DNA from: Rhizobiales bacterium CCH10-E5
Lineage (GTDB): Bacteria > Pseudomonadota > Alphaproteobacteria > Rhizobiales > Beijerinckiaceae
NCBI GenBank assembly: GCA_001556125.1
Contig: LSIG01000019.1
Span: 1-31,737, forward strand
DNA: 31,737 nucleotides
Reading direction: 5' to 3'
In this document: positions 7,033 through 14,302 of the stretch, piece after piece
How the letters are laid out: every line of letters starts with the position of its first letter
Position numbering within the stretch: the stretch's first letter is position 1
Notes under the pieces: model-generated
What the model saw: the letters and a program-made list of their open reading frames with translations, nothing else
Databases searched by the model: none
Told to the model about the DNA's origin: nothing
Program-made: the position numbers and the translations under genes

Positions 7033-7348
7033 GGCGGGGCTCCTGACGGTAGCGCGGGATGGGGGCACGGCCTCGGTAGTTCTCCAGATCGACGGCTAGG
7101 GCGTCCAAGCCGTCGAAGGCGAAGGTGATGCACCACGGCCCGTTGGCATGGACCGTGTACCGCGTCGGGTAGAAGCCCCTCAGCGCATGGAAGTCGAAAC
7201 CGGGGAGGTTCATGTCCTCCGGTCTTCCGGCCACGTCGAGGGCATCGAGGCGGCGAAGCACGCGGTCTTGCAGCTTGGCGTCGACCTTCGCGGTCCGTCC
7301 CTTCTCCCATAGCTCGGAGAGGCCTTTGTGCTTGAAAGACCGGATCAT
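6998..7348 (-). CDS. higB: HigB-family toxin (RelE-fold mRNA interferase)
   Basis: 116 residues. MIRSFKHKGLSELWEKG, LQDRVLRRLDALDVA, MNLPGFDFHALRG and WCITFAFD..DALAVDLENY are the conserved blocks of HigB toxins. HigB proteins normally stop soon after the D-x-x-x-Y end (about 93 residues); this one carries about 23 further residues (RGRAPIPRYRQEP...) that overlap the start of higA. The extra tail may be a simple stop-codon drift or may tune coupling to the antitoxin. The start ATG lies only about six bases after the predicted -10 box, so the message may be nearly leaderless. Confidence 0.88.
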   Translation of the reverse strand: MIRSFKHKGLSELWEKGRTAKVDAKLQDRVLRRLDALDVAGRPEDMNLPGFDFHALRGFYPTRYTVHANGPWCITFAFDGLDALAVDLENYRGRAPIPRYRQEPRHARHDPRRTIP

Positions 7349-7353
7349 GATGG

Positions 7354-7395
7354 AAAGTAAGCTTATTGCTTACGCACGTCAACGAATAGCTTACG
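7354..7395 (-). promoter_or_regulatory. higBA promoter with overlapping operator
   Basis: On the minus strand, TTGACG (7377-7382) and TACTTT (7354-7359) are 17 bp apart. GTAAGC-TTATT-GCTTAC (7357-7373) is an inverted repeat lying across the -10 and spacer, and GCTTACG recurs at 7389-7395 just upstream of the -35. This fits binding of the HigA-HigB complex over the promoter, the standard autoregulation of such loci. Confidence 0.6.
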
Positions 7396-7487
7396 CCGGG
7401 AACCCCGTTCCTGGGGCGGCACAGCCTGAGGATTGGTGATGGTGGCGAAGACCCGAGCCGGAAACGAGACGCGGCGGCCCGGCAAGC

Positions 7488-7509
7488 GAGCGCGAGGAAA
7501 GGATGGCAG
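7488..7509 (+). repeat. 22-bp motif, copy 1 (second copy at 11996-12017)
   Basis: This 22-mer, GAGCGCGAGG then AAAGGATGGCAG, is repeated at 11996-12017 with one mismatch. Both copies look like a ribosome-binding site running into ATG-GCA, but only short frames follow. This copy lies 82 bp before the RecD2-like start. Confidence 0.4.
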
Positions 7510-7590
7510 CGTCAACAGACGCCACAGCGCGGCAAACGAGGGCCGCCAGGGTCCTTTCTCTCAATCGGAGAACCGCGGAATATAACCGCC

Positions 7591-9780
7591 ATGAAACCCC
7601 ATCCGGCTGAATCCGCGACCGAGGTCCTGGCGGGCCTCGTCGAGCGCGTCACCTTTCACACAGAGGAGAACGGCTTCGCGGTGCTGCGCGTGAAGGCGCG
7701 CGGCAAACGCGATCTTGTCACCGTCGTCGGGCACGCGGCGGTTATATCCGCCGGCGAGTTCATCCAGGCGAGCGGGGAATGGTCGAACGACCGCCAGCAC
7801 GGCATCCAGTTCCGGGCGCGCTTCCTGAAGGCCATGCCGCCGACCACGATCGAGGGCATCGAGAAGTATCTCGGCTCCGGCATGATCCGTGGCATTGGTC
7901 CGGTCTATGCGAAGAAGCTGGTGCGCGCTTTCGGTGAGAAGGTCTTCGACGTCATCGAGGCCGAGCCGGATCGGCTGCGCGAGGTCACCGGCATCGGGCC
8001 GAAGCGGGCGGAGCGGATCGTCGCCGGCTGGTCAGAGCAGAAGGTCATCCGCGAGATCATGATCTTCCTCCACGCGAATGGTGTCGGCACCTCGCGTGCG
8101 GTTCGCATCTACAAGACCTACGGCAACGATGCCGTCCAGCTGATCTCGGAGGACCCCTATCGGTTGGCGCGCGACATCCGCGGCATCGGTTTCCGTACCG
8201 CCGATGCCGTGGCGATGAAGCTCGGCATCGATAAGACAGCGATGATCCGGGCCCGTGCCGGCATCTCCTATGCCCTCACCGAAGCGCTCGACGATGGCCA
8301 TTGCGGCCTGCCGCGCAATGAACTCCTGCCTCTCGCCGTGGAACTGCTGGAAATCCCGGAAGGCCTGATTATCGATGCGCTGAAGCTGGAGCTCGAGACC
8401 GGCGCCGTCATCGCCGATACAGTCGAGGAGCGCCCTTGCGTGTTCCTCGCCGGGCTTTACCGAGCCGAGCAGTCGATCGTCGCCCGGCTGAAGGTCCTGA
8501 AATCCGGCAAAACGCCCTGGCCCGAGATCGACGCGGAGAAGGCCATCCCCTGGGTGGAGGAAAAGACCGGGCTGACGCTCGCCGACAGCCAGAAGGCGGC
8601 TGTGCGCACCGCGCTCGCCTCCAAGGTCACCGTGATCACGGGCGGGCCTGGCGTCGGCAAGACCACGCTGGTCAATTCCATCCTGAAGATCCTCGCGGCC
8701 AAGCGCGTCGATCTCCTGCTCTGCGCCCCGACCGGCCGCGCCGCGAAGCGCATGACGGAGACGACAGGGCGCGAGGCGAAGACCATCCACCGCCTGCTGG
8801 AGGTCGATCCGAAGACCGGCGGCTTCAAGCGCAACGACGAGAATCCACTCGCCTGCGAATTGCTCGTCGTCGACGAGACGTCCATGGTCGACGTCCTGCT
8901 GATGAACGCGCTCTTGAAGGCCGTGCCGGACGACGCCGCGGTGATCTTCGTCGGCGACGTTGACCAATTGCCGCCCGTGGGGCCGGGTCAGGCGCTGGCC
9001 GATATCATCGCGAGCGGCGCCGTGCCCGTCGTCCATCTGACGGAGGTGTTCCGGCAAGCCGCGCAAAGCCAGATCATCCAGAGCGCCCATCGGATCAATG
9101 CCGGCAGGCTGCCGGACCTCACAAGGCCGGAGAGCGAGACGGACTTTTATTTCGTGCCGGCCGACAATCCGGAGATCGCCGTACCACGCCTGATCGAGAT
9201 CGTCCGGGAGCACATCCCGCGCCGCTTCGGCGTCGACCCGGTCCGCGACATTCAGGTCCTCTGCCCGATGAACCGCGGCGGCGTGGGTGCACGCTCGCTC
9301 AACATTGAGCTGCAGAAGGCGCTGAACCCGCGCACCGAACCCCGCATCGAGAAGTTCGGCACCACCTTCGCCATCGGCGACAAGGTGATGCAGATCGAGA
9401 ACGATTACGACGAGGAAGTCTATAACGGCGATGTCGGCTTCGTCGAGGCGATCGACCTTGACACCGGCGAGATGGCGATCAACTTCGATGGCCGCTCCAT
9501 CTCATTCCAGTTCGGCGAGCTCGACCAGGTGGTGCTGGCCTATGCCACCACGATCCACAAATCGCAGGGCTCTGAATATCCGGTCGTGGTCATCCCGGTC
9601 CTGACCCAGCATTACGCCATGCTGCAGCGGAACCTGCTCTACACCGGCGTCACACGCGGCAGGCGCCTCGTCATCCTGCTGGGGCAGAAGAAAGCAGTCG
9701 CCATGGCTGTCAAAAACACTTCCGGCCGGCGGAGATGGTCTAAGCTCCGCGAATGGTTGGCGCCGGCCGCCCGCGCGTGA
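7591..9780 (+). CDS. recD2: RecD2-like ATP-dependent DNA helicase (SF1B)
   Basis: 729 residues, the full length of the RecD2/YrrC family. An N-terminal OB-like domain (residues 10-85) is followed by helix-hairpin-helix repeats (GIGPVYAKKL near 101, VTGIGPKRAERI near 132, DIRGIGFRTADA near 195). Helicase motifs follow: Walker A GGPGVGKT (351-358), VVDETSMVD with the DE at about 428-429, VGDVDQLPPVG, and the late UvrD-C-type motif ATTIHKSQGSEYPVV. RecD2 enzymes unwind DNA 5' to 3' and act outside RecBCD in repair or fork handling. Plasmid copies may aid maintenance or strand processing after transfer. The start lacks a strong ribosome-binding site. It ends convergent with the next gene, separated by a hairpin. 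Confidence 0.9.
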   Translation: MKPHPAESATEVLAGLVERVTFHTEENGFAVLRVKARGKRDLVTVVGHAAVISAGEFIQASGEWSNDRQHGIQFRARFLKAMPPTTIEGIEKYLGSGMIRGIGPVYAKKLVRAFGEKVFDVIEAEPDRLREVTGIGPKRAERIVAGWSEQKVIREIMIFLHANGVGTSRAVRIYKTYGNDAVQLISEDPYRLARDIRGIGFRTADAVAMKLGIDKTAMIRARAGISYALTEALDDGHCGLPRNELLPLAVELLEIPEGLIIDALKLELETGAVIADTVEERPCVFLAGLYRAEQSIVARLKVLKSGKTPWPEIDAEKAIPWVEEKTGLTLADSQKAAVRTALASKVTVITGGPGVGKTTLVNSILKILAAKRVDLLLCAPTGRAAKRMTETTGREAKTIHRLLEVDPKTGGFKRNDENPLACELLVVDETSMVDVLLMNALLKAVPDDAAVIFVGDVDQLPPVGPGQALADIIASGAVPVVHLTEVFRQAAQSQIIQSAHRINAGRLPDLTRPESETDFYFVPADNPEIAVPRLIEIVREHIPRRFGVDPVRDIQVLCPMNRGGVGARSLNIELQKALNPRTEPRIEKFGTTFAIGDKVMQIENDYDEEVYNGDVGFVEAIDLDTGEMAINFDGRSISFQFGELDQVVLAYATTIHKSQGSEYPVVVIPVLTQHYAMLQRNLLYTGVTRGRRLVILLGQKKAVAMAVKNTSGRRRWSKLREWLAPAARA

Positions 9781-9803
9781 CGGGGTCAGATTCCAGCGGC
9801 AGG

Positions 9804-9832
9804 CGCCCCCATGCCATCGTGGCATGGAGGCG
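9804..9832. terminator. Hairpin between convergent genes
   Basis: CCATGCCA (9809-9816) and TGGCATGG (9820-9827) form a perfect stem with a TCG loop, extendable on both sides with GCC/GGC. It lies 30 bp after recD2 and 36 bp before the end of the opposing gene, as expected for a bidirectional terminator. There is no T-run. Confidence 0.5.
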
Positions 9833-9867
9833 TTTAGAGCGATCGGGCTCGTCGCCCTGATCGGGGA

Positions 9868-10836
9868 TCAGTTCAGGGTGGCGGCGTTGGGTAAGGACGG
9901 CACCGTCCGCGCGGCCTTGGAAGTCCCGGCGCTCTCGGCGATTGGAGCAGAGACACGCGGCTCGGTCGTATCGGCCATCGCAACGGCATGCGCCGCCAGG
10001 TCGGCATGCCCGAACCTCAGCAGGTCCCAGATGGCCTCGCCGAAAAGCCTGCCGGGATTGCACAGCAACCTCGCCCTCTGCTCCTCGAATGCGTCCTGAT
10101 ATCCGGGCCGCTCGTTGACCGGGGGCCACCAGATCAGGGAGAACAGGCGGCACTGCTTCCAGGTGCTGTAGGCGACGCGCGCCTGGAGCATTAACATCAG
10201 GATCGCGTTGGCGGTCGCTTCAGCGAGGGGAATGCCGACGTGCCGCTCGTCGCACACGCTGAATCCCACCTCGCGGCACGGGCGCTGAGGACCTCCGGTC
10301 GGATAGAGCACATCGACACGCGTTTGCCAGGAAATGGAGATCTGCCGCCCGTCCCGGGCAGCCCGGCGAATGGCGGGGTCGATCATCAGGAGACGTTCGA
10401 TCTCGCGCCTGACCCGGCTTGCGACTTTGTGCTCGCTGGATCCGGGAATGTAGTCGGACCGCTCCACGGTGAAGCAGAGCTTCTCCTCGGGGCCACCTCG
10501 CTGGATGAAGGGCTCCCCAACGACGCTCAGCCCATGCGTGAAGTCGTTGCGAGTGGGGTATCCCTCAGGCACGGCTTCGACGCGCAACGCCGTCGCCACG
10601 AACGGATCAGCCAACGTGACGGGCCGCCTGTCGAGGGCATCGAAGGTGCGCAGCGCAAGCTGGGCGGCTTTCGCCGCGTTGGTGATGGCATCGTTTTCAC
10701 CACAGGCGAATCCGCGCCAGGTGAAGGCATACTTCGGCAGATAGCCGCCCGCCAAATTGCCTTCGACATAGGCGACCCACCGGGTCTGCTGGCCTGGGTT
10801 CGTGGGCCGGTCCGACATGGCCTTCTCGATACGCAT
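9868..10836 (-). CDS. Hypothetical protein, predicted SOS-controlled
   Basis: 322 residues with no family I recognise. The frame is long, GC-rich and has ordinary composition, so it is very likely real. Its features are an aromatic N-terminal half (YVEGNLAGGYLPKYAFTWRGFACG, within residues 23-46), a DYIPGSSEHKVASRVRREIERLL helix, a segment ISISWQTRVDVLYPTGG, and a central helix AEATANAILMLMLQARVAYSTW. The last 40 residues look disordered. The start could be the ATG at 10836 (weak GGGGAT upstream) or 10818 (GAGAAGG upstream). About 100 bp upstream is a promoter overlapped by an alphaproteobacterial LexA box, suggesting induction by DNA damage. No metal-binding or nuclease motif was found. Confidence 0.65.
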   Translation of the reverse strand: MRIEKAMSDRPTNPGQQTRWVAYVEGNLAGGYLPKYAFTWRGFACGENDAITNAAKAAQLALRTFDALDRRPVTLADPFVATALRVEAVPEGYPTRNDFTHGLSVVGEPFIQRGGPEEKLCFTVERSDYIPGSSEHKVASRVRREIERLLMIDPAIRRAARDGRQISISWQTRVDVLYPTGGPQRPCREVGFSVCDERHVGIPLAEATANAILMLMLQARVAYSTWKQCRLFSLIWWPPVNERPGYQDAFEEQRARLLCNPGRLFGEAIWDLLRFGHADLAAHAVAMADTTEPRVSAPIAESAGTSKAARTVPSLPNAATLN

Positions 10837-10932
10837 TGAGCATCCCCGGAAATTGAAGACGATGATAGGCGGCGGATCCGCCTGGCTGACTCGTCGCCCT
10901 GCTCCTCCGGATCACGCGGGCGCCGCAAGAAA

Positions 10933-10961
10933 GAACATATCATGAACATATGTTCGATCAA
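10933..10961 (-). promoter_or_regulatory. LexA box (GAAC-N7-GAAC) overlapping a promoter
   Basis: GAAC (10933-10936), seven bases, then GAAC (10944-10947) is the alphaproteobacterial LexA direct repeat GTTC-N7-GTTC read on the other strand. The second half is also part of a perfect palindrome GAACATATGTTC (10944-10955). On the minus strand TTGATC (10956-10961) and TATGTT (10934-10939) are 16 bp apart, so the box covers the spacer and -10. This points to SOS control of the minus-strand gene starting at 10836. Confidence 0.55.
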
Positions 10962-11174
10962 GGCAAAAACCCCCGCTGCGGGCCGCACCCTTGATCATGG
11001 TTAATTGGCAGGAAGGGGACGGCGGGCGCGAGAGGAGCATGATGCAACCCTGCTGCTCCATGTTCCTCGCCTGATCCGCATCCCGCGAGCTTCCGGAGGA
11101 TGAGGCGGATGCGATATGGGCGCCGCCTTCGACGGTGGTGATGACTTCCAAGCCAGGCAACCTGCCGCCGCGGG

Positions 11175-11260
11175 TCAGGGATCGGTCGATCTCAGGATCG
11201 AGGCCCAGTCCTGGCGGCCGCCGAGCAGACGCAAGATCACGACATGATCGGCGGCGGTTG
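11175..11260 (-). pseudogene. Remnant of a RelE/ParE-type toxin gene (C-terminal end)
   Basis: A short frame ends in DHVVILRLLGGRQDWASIL, then RSTDP and a stop. RelE/ParE toxins commonly end in D-x-VVILRVLHGRxDW-x-x-L. Only about the last 25 residues match, and the upstream 18 or so residues do not look like the family. No antitoxin gene is adjacent. It is best read as a decayed toxin-antitoxin locus. The match is short and made by eye. Confidence 0.35.
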
Positions 11261-11706
11261 CGGCTTCTCCTTGATCGGCCACGCTTGTCGCGCGGTTCAT
11301 CATCGCCCCGCTTTAGGCGAGGCCGTTGGTGGGCAACAGGCGATGCTCACGGGCAAGCTCCGTCTCAAACAGGAAAACATGAGGGATCCTCGCCGCGTCT
11401 TGACCGGGTCGGAAAGCAGGGAAGCTACGTTTGGACCATTCTAGCTCCCTTTTCCCTCGCGCCCCCCGATGACTGTTCCCGACACGGATGCCGGCCAGGA
11501 TCGCGGCGGGTCGGCCGAACGCCTGCAAGGGATGTTGCATGGCTCCGAGATTCCGAACGGGGAGATATTTTCCCCTCGCGCCTCTCTTCCATGGAAAGCC
11601 GACTCCTGTCTTGTTGGCCAGGTTCACGCGCGAGGCCATCGCATTCCCTCGCGCCTTCATTCTTCGGGGGGCCGCCAAACCTGGACGCTAACGCTCGCTA
11701 TCTGAT

Positions 11707-11757
11707 CATCCACCACCACCGCCCACCCCCTTCAGGGGTGGGCGGTGGTGGTGGATG
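11707..11757. repeat. Perfect 23-bp inverted repeat, 5-nt loop
   Basis: The arm at 11707-11729 is exactly complementary to 11735-11757, with the loop CTTCA at 11730-11734. The arms are GC-rich with CCACCACCACC / GGTGGTGGTGG runs. There is no T-run and no intact gene ends nearby, so an ordinary terminator role is unsupported. Confidence 0.85.
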
Positions 11758-11907
11758 TCTCGATGCGATCTTGGTCGTGGCTGCCGAGCGGCCCCTCGGC
11801 ACCATACGGGCCAACCGCAGCGACCCCGCCGAGCCGCTCATCGATCATCGCGCGCATGAGCGTCGCGCTCCCGAGCGAGCCTGGGAGTCGGGGACGATCA
11901 TCGTACC

Positions 11908-11945
11908 AGATCAGTCGGAAGGCTATGCAGCCTTCCGACTGATCT
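11908..11945. repeat. Perfect 17-bp inverted repeat, 4-nt loop
   Basis: AGATCAGTCGGAAGGCT (11908-11924) is exactly complementary to 11929-11945 around ATGC. It lies 150 bp from the 23-bp repeat. It could be a structured RNA, a single-strand initiation-type hairpin, or a transcription stop for the ATPase gene reading in from the right on the minus strand. Confidence 0.85.
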
Positions 11946-11995
11946 ATCTGTTGGCAGAAACCCTGACGCCGCCAACGGAAGATTCTGTTTGACGG

Positions 11996-12017
11996 GAGCG
12001 CGAGGGAAGGATGGCAG
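11996..12017 (+). repeat. 22-bp motif, copy 2 (first copy at 7488-7509)
   Basis: It matches the first copy at 21 of 22 positions (GAGCGCGAGG then GAAGGATGGCAG). The frame after its ATG-GCA is only 44 codons. Flanking sequence outside the motif is not obviously alike. Confidence 0.4.
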
Positions 12018-12248
12018 TCCGGGACGTTACCGTGAACGGTTATCAGTCGCAGTCCAACGACAGAGGCGGCGGAAGGCGCGGCTTTTCCTCACCGTGGCTG
12101 ACGCCGCGCGAGTATGGGCGCGAGGAAGAAGAGACCCCGCCATGAATGTCTCTGGGGGGACAGGCCGTCTCCGCCAGAGAAGCCGGGCTGTTCTGGCGGA
12201 GCCTCGCTCCCGCCCGGCGTACAGGGCCGAGCGGGAGCGAGCGCGCAT

Positions 12249-13556
12249 TCACGGCGACGGCGCCGCCTCCAGGCCGGCCTCGCTCTCATCCTTGGAAGGT
12301 AGCAAGGCTGCCGGAGCCAGCGAGCCTGCCGCCGACGCGTAGATTCCCACGGGTCTTACGCAATCGCGCTTGCGACCGTTCTTGCCCGGCCTGTTATAAA
12401 TCTCGATGACGCGGGTGCGCAGCATCAGGTCAATGACGCTCTCGATGTCCTTCCTGTGGATCTTGCCGTCGGCTCCGAGTTCCTCGGCAATCGCATATCC
12501 GAACCAGTCAGGAGAGTTGGCGCTGTAGACATACTGCGTCTCGAGGCTGGCAAGCGCGTCCAGCGCCGCCGAGACGATGTCATCGAGCCCGTACTGCTCG
12601 ATCTCCGGGGCGAACGGCTCGACCACGCCGACGATGTCGCCGGGATTCTTCGGATCGGGATCGTTCCCGATCGCGACCGAGGAGAGCTTGACGTAGTTGG
12701 CGGCGCTCTCGCCCGAGTTGTTCTGCTTGGTCGCCCTGATCGCCACATAGCGCTGGGCACCGCCATCCCTGACTCCGAGCCTCTCGGTGTCCTTGGTGCC
12801 CATCTGCGAGAGGTTGCGGACATACCGCGCGGCCGCTGCAAGCGAACTCGCTCCGCGGCTGGCGTCGGCGCTGTCGCTGCTGCCGCCCTTTGAGGCATGG
12901 TGCACGAGGTGGACGGCGCATTTGCCCTGCTCGGCGATCCGCGCCCAGGCCTTCACCATCATGTCGATGCCAGTGTTGTCGTTCTCAGAGACCGAGTGGG
13001 TCGAGATGAACGGATCGACGATGATGACGTCGATCTTGCCAGCGATGCTGTCGACGAGGCTCCGGACCAACTGCTCGTTAACCTCCAGCCGCGCCTTGTC
13101 CGTTCCGCTGGAGAGGTTGATGCGGCTTGCGCTGCGTCCCGAGTTCACGAACAGCCGCCCCTTCAACGCTTCGTGGTCGAGCTTCTGCGCCATGGCCGCC
13201 GCCTTGATCCGGCGGTCGATCTCGTCAATCGGCTCCTCGCCGTTGTAGATCCACACCCGCAGCGGCTGGAGAGGCTTCTCGATGAATGCCGCGCCAGAGG
13301 CCATCGCCACGGCCTCGGCGATGCATAGCGACGTCTTGCCCGTGCCACCCGCGGCGATCGTGAGCGTGACCTGATGCCGCTGATAGGCCGGCCCGAAGAG
13401 AAATTCACGCATCCGCAGCTTCGCTCCTTTCAGGGCACGATAAGGTTGGGGAACCAGGAAGGCCGGACCGGCCACATCAGGAGGAGGCGAAGCTGGGTTG
13501 GAAACAGACATAGCGGAGCCAGCATTCGAACCGCCGGATAGGGTTGGCTTGTGCAT
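12249..13556 (-). CDS. RepA/AAA_25-like RecA-fold ATPase, possible replicative helicase
   Basis: 435 residues. Walker A AAGGTGKT lies at 68-75; WIYNGEEPIDEIDRRI at about 102-117 and DVIIVDPF (Asp181 at Walker B) follow, then HLVHHASKGG near 220 and the ASRGASSLAAAARYVRNL block. This is the layout of AAA_25 / RSF1010 RepA-type hexameric ATPases, common on plasmids and integrative elements, where they unwind DNA or load at the origin. The C-terminal 120 residues look like a winged-helix domain (GKIHRKDIESVIDLMLRTRVIEIYNRPGKNGRK). The start at 13556 has only a weak site; an inner ATG at 13511 is also possible. No Rep initiator is recognised next to it, so the replication role is inference. Confidence 0.75.
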   Translation of the reverse strand: MHKPTLSGGSNAGSAMSVSNPASPPPDVAGPAFLVPQPYRALKGAKLRMREFLFGPAYQRHQVTLTIAAGGTGKTSLCIAEAVAMASGAAFIEKPLQPLRVWIYNGEEPIDEIDRRIKAAAMAQKLDHEALKGRLFVNSGRSASRINLSSGTDKARLEVNEQLVRSLVDSIAGKIDVIIVDPFISTHSVSENDNTGIDMMVKAWARIAEQGKCAVHLVHHASKGGSSDSADASRGASSLAAAARYVRNLSQMGTKDTERLGVRDGGAQRYVAIRATKQNNSGESAANYVKLSSVAIGNDPDPKNPGDIVGVVEPFAPEIEQYGLDDIVSAALDALASLETQYVYSANSPDWFGYAIAEELGADGKIHRKDIESVIDLMLRTRVIEIYNRPGKNGRKRDCVRPVGIYASAAGSLAPAALLPSKDESEAGLEAAPSP

Positions 13557-13694
13557 GGTTTGGACAACTCTCGGATAGGGGGAGGAGACGGCGGCCCGCG
13601 AGCGCGCCGGTAGAGCCGCGCTGTTCCCTCTCCCGAGAGGCCGGGCTACAGCGCGGAATGGTCTGGCGACGGTGTTTCAAGAGCAGGGCGAGGA

Positions 13695-14144
13695 CTAATC
13701 GCTCGAGGGAGGAACCCGTCGCCTGACGAAATCGAACCAGATCGAGCGCTTTGGTGAGCGCCAGCGTCCGCGTCGCGGCTCCGACCCGACGCCGGCTACA
13801 AAATTCCCCTCTCGACACGCCGGGTTTCGCATTGGCTCGATCCCATGCCGGATCGCGATCGCGTCGTGCCCGTCGTCGAACCTCGCATGCCAACGGAGCA
13901 CTGGGGTTCCATCGGGGTTGAGGAGGCCGGTCTCCCGGAGCAGTTCGTGATCGGCGTCGCATGAACGCAACGCCTCCTCCAGGGCTCCGACCTGGGCAGC
14001 ACGCCCCGCCTCCCGAGCCGCCGCCATTGCAAGCGCGTCGCTCAGCTGCTTCTGACCCCAGTTTAACCAGCCAGGGACGTCGATAGGCGTGGCGCGAGCC
14101 GTGCGGCTCGTAGGGTACGGATGCCAGGTTCTTTTAAAATGCAT
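13695..14144 (-). CDS. Hypothetical protein
   Basis: 149 residues; AAGGTGGGG lies about 8 nt before the ATG. The middle (KQLSDALAMAAAREAGRAAQ, then VGALEEAL, ending ELLRETGLLNP) is strongly helical. The C-terminus is basic, with RSIWFDFVRRRV. I recognise no family. It is divergent from the LysR gene, with the predicted promoter for this strand in between, and lies 138 bp upstream of the ATPase gene on the same strand. Possibly part of the plasmid maintenance set. Confidence 0.45.
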   Translation of the reverse strand: MHFKRTWHPYPTSRTARATPIDVPGWLNWGQKQLSDALAMAAAREAGRAAQVGALEEALRSCDADHELLRETGLLNPDGTPVLRWHARFDDGHDAIAIRHGIEPMRNPACREGNFVAGVGSEPRRGRWRSPKRSIWFDFVRRRVPPSSD

Positions 14145-14248
14145 GACATCGCCCCACCTTCATGGCTCAGTGGCCGCCCCTACTCGGCGGCACCGCCCTA
14201 GTCGCTCGCGATTACGCAGGTCGGGTGCCATAAGGTCGATTAACGTTT

Positions 14249-14284
14249 GCGTTCCATTATAGGCGCAAGGCGTTCCACTTTGTA
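14249..14284 (-). promoter_or_regulatory. Predicted minus-strand promoter with flanking direct repeats
   Basis: A perfect minus-strand -10, TATAAT, lies at 14256-14261, with a weak -35 (TACAAA) at 14279-14284. GCGTTCCA occurs at 14249-14256 and 14270-14277, 21 bp or two helical turns apart on the same face. In the gap between a LysR-type gene and a divergent gene this is the expected place for a regulator site. TATAGGCGCAAGG here (14258-14270) also occurs at 4598-4610. Confidence 0.4.
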
Positions 14285-14302
14285 CGCCGGCAGATCAAAG
14301 TC

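Larger units (their letters stand above)
10962..12248. other. 1.3-kb region without an intact gene
   Basis: No frame in either strand has convincing protein features over a useful length. Several long frames here are Arg/Pro/Ser-rich, as expected of chance frames in GC-rich DNA. The region holds a likely ParE/RelE remnant, two perfect long inverted repeats and one copy of a 22-bp repeat, each listed separately, and a small stem GGGGA/TCCCC near 11560. It lies just downstream of the RepA-like ATPase gene, so it could contain a replication origin, but no clear iteron array was seen. Confidence 0.5.

Noticed and set aside
7439..7585. 48-codon frame just before recD2, rich in Arg and Gly
   Set aside because: Weak ribosome-binding site, very basic low-complexity composition and no known relative; could be a leader peptide but unsupported.
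11313..11678. 121-codon minus-strand frame ending HVFLFETELAREHRLLPTNGLA
   Set aside because: The end looks somewhat protein-like, but there is no ribosome-binding site or family match and the N-terminal half is Arg/Gly-rich; not enough to call a gene.
11707..11757. Rho-independent terminator
   Set aside because: Perfect stem but no T-run on either strand and no intact gene ending nearby; recorded as an inverted repeat instead.
11135..11992. 285-codon plus-strand open frame
   Set aside because: Arg/Ser/Pro-rich with runs such as PPPSGVGGGGG made by the 23-bp inverted repeat, and no recognisable domain; typical of a chance frame in GC-rich DNA.
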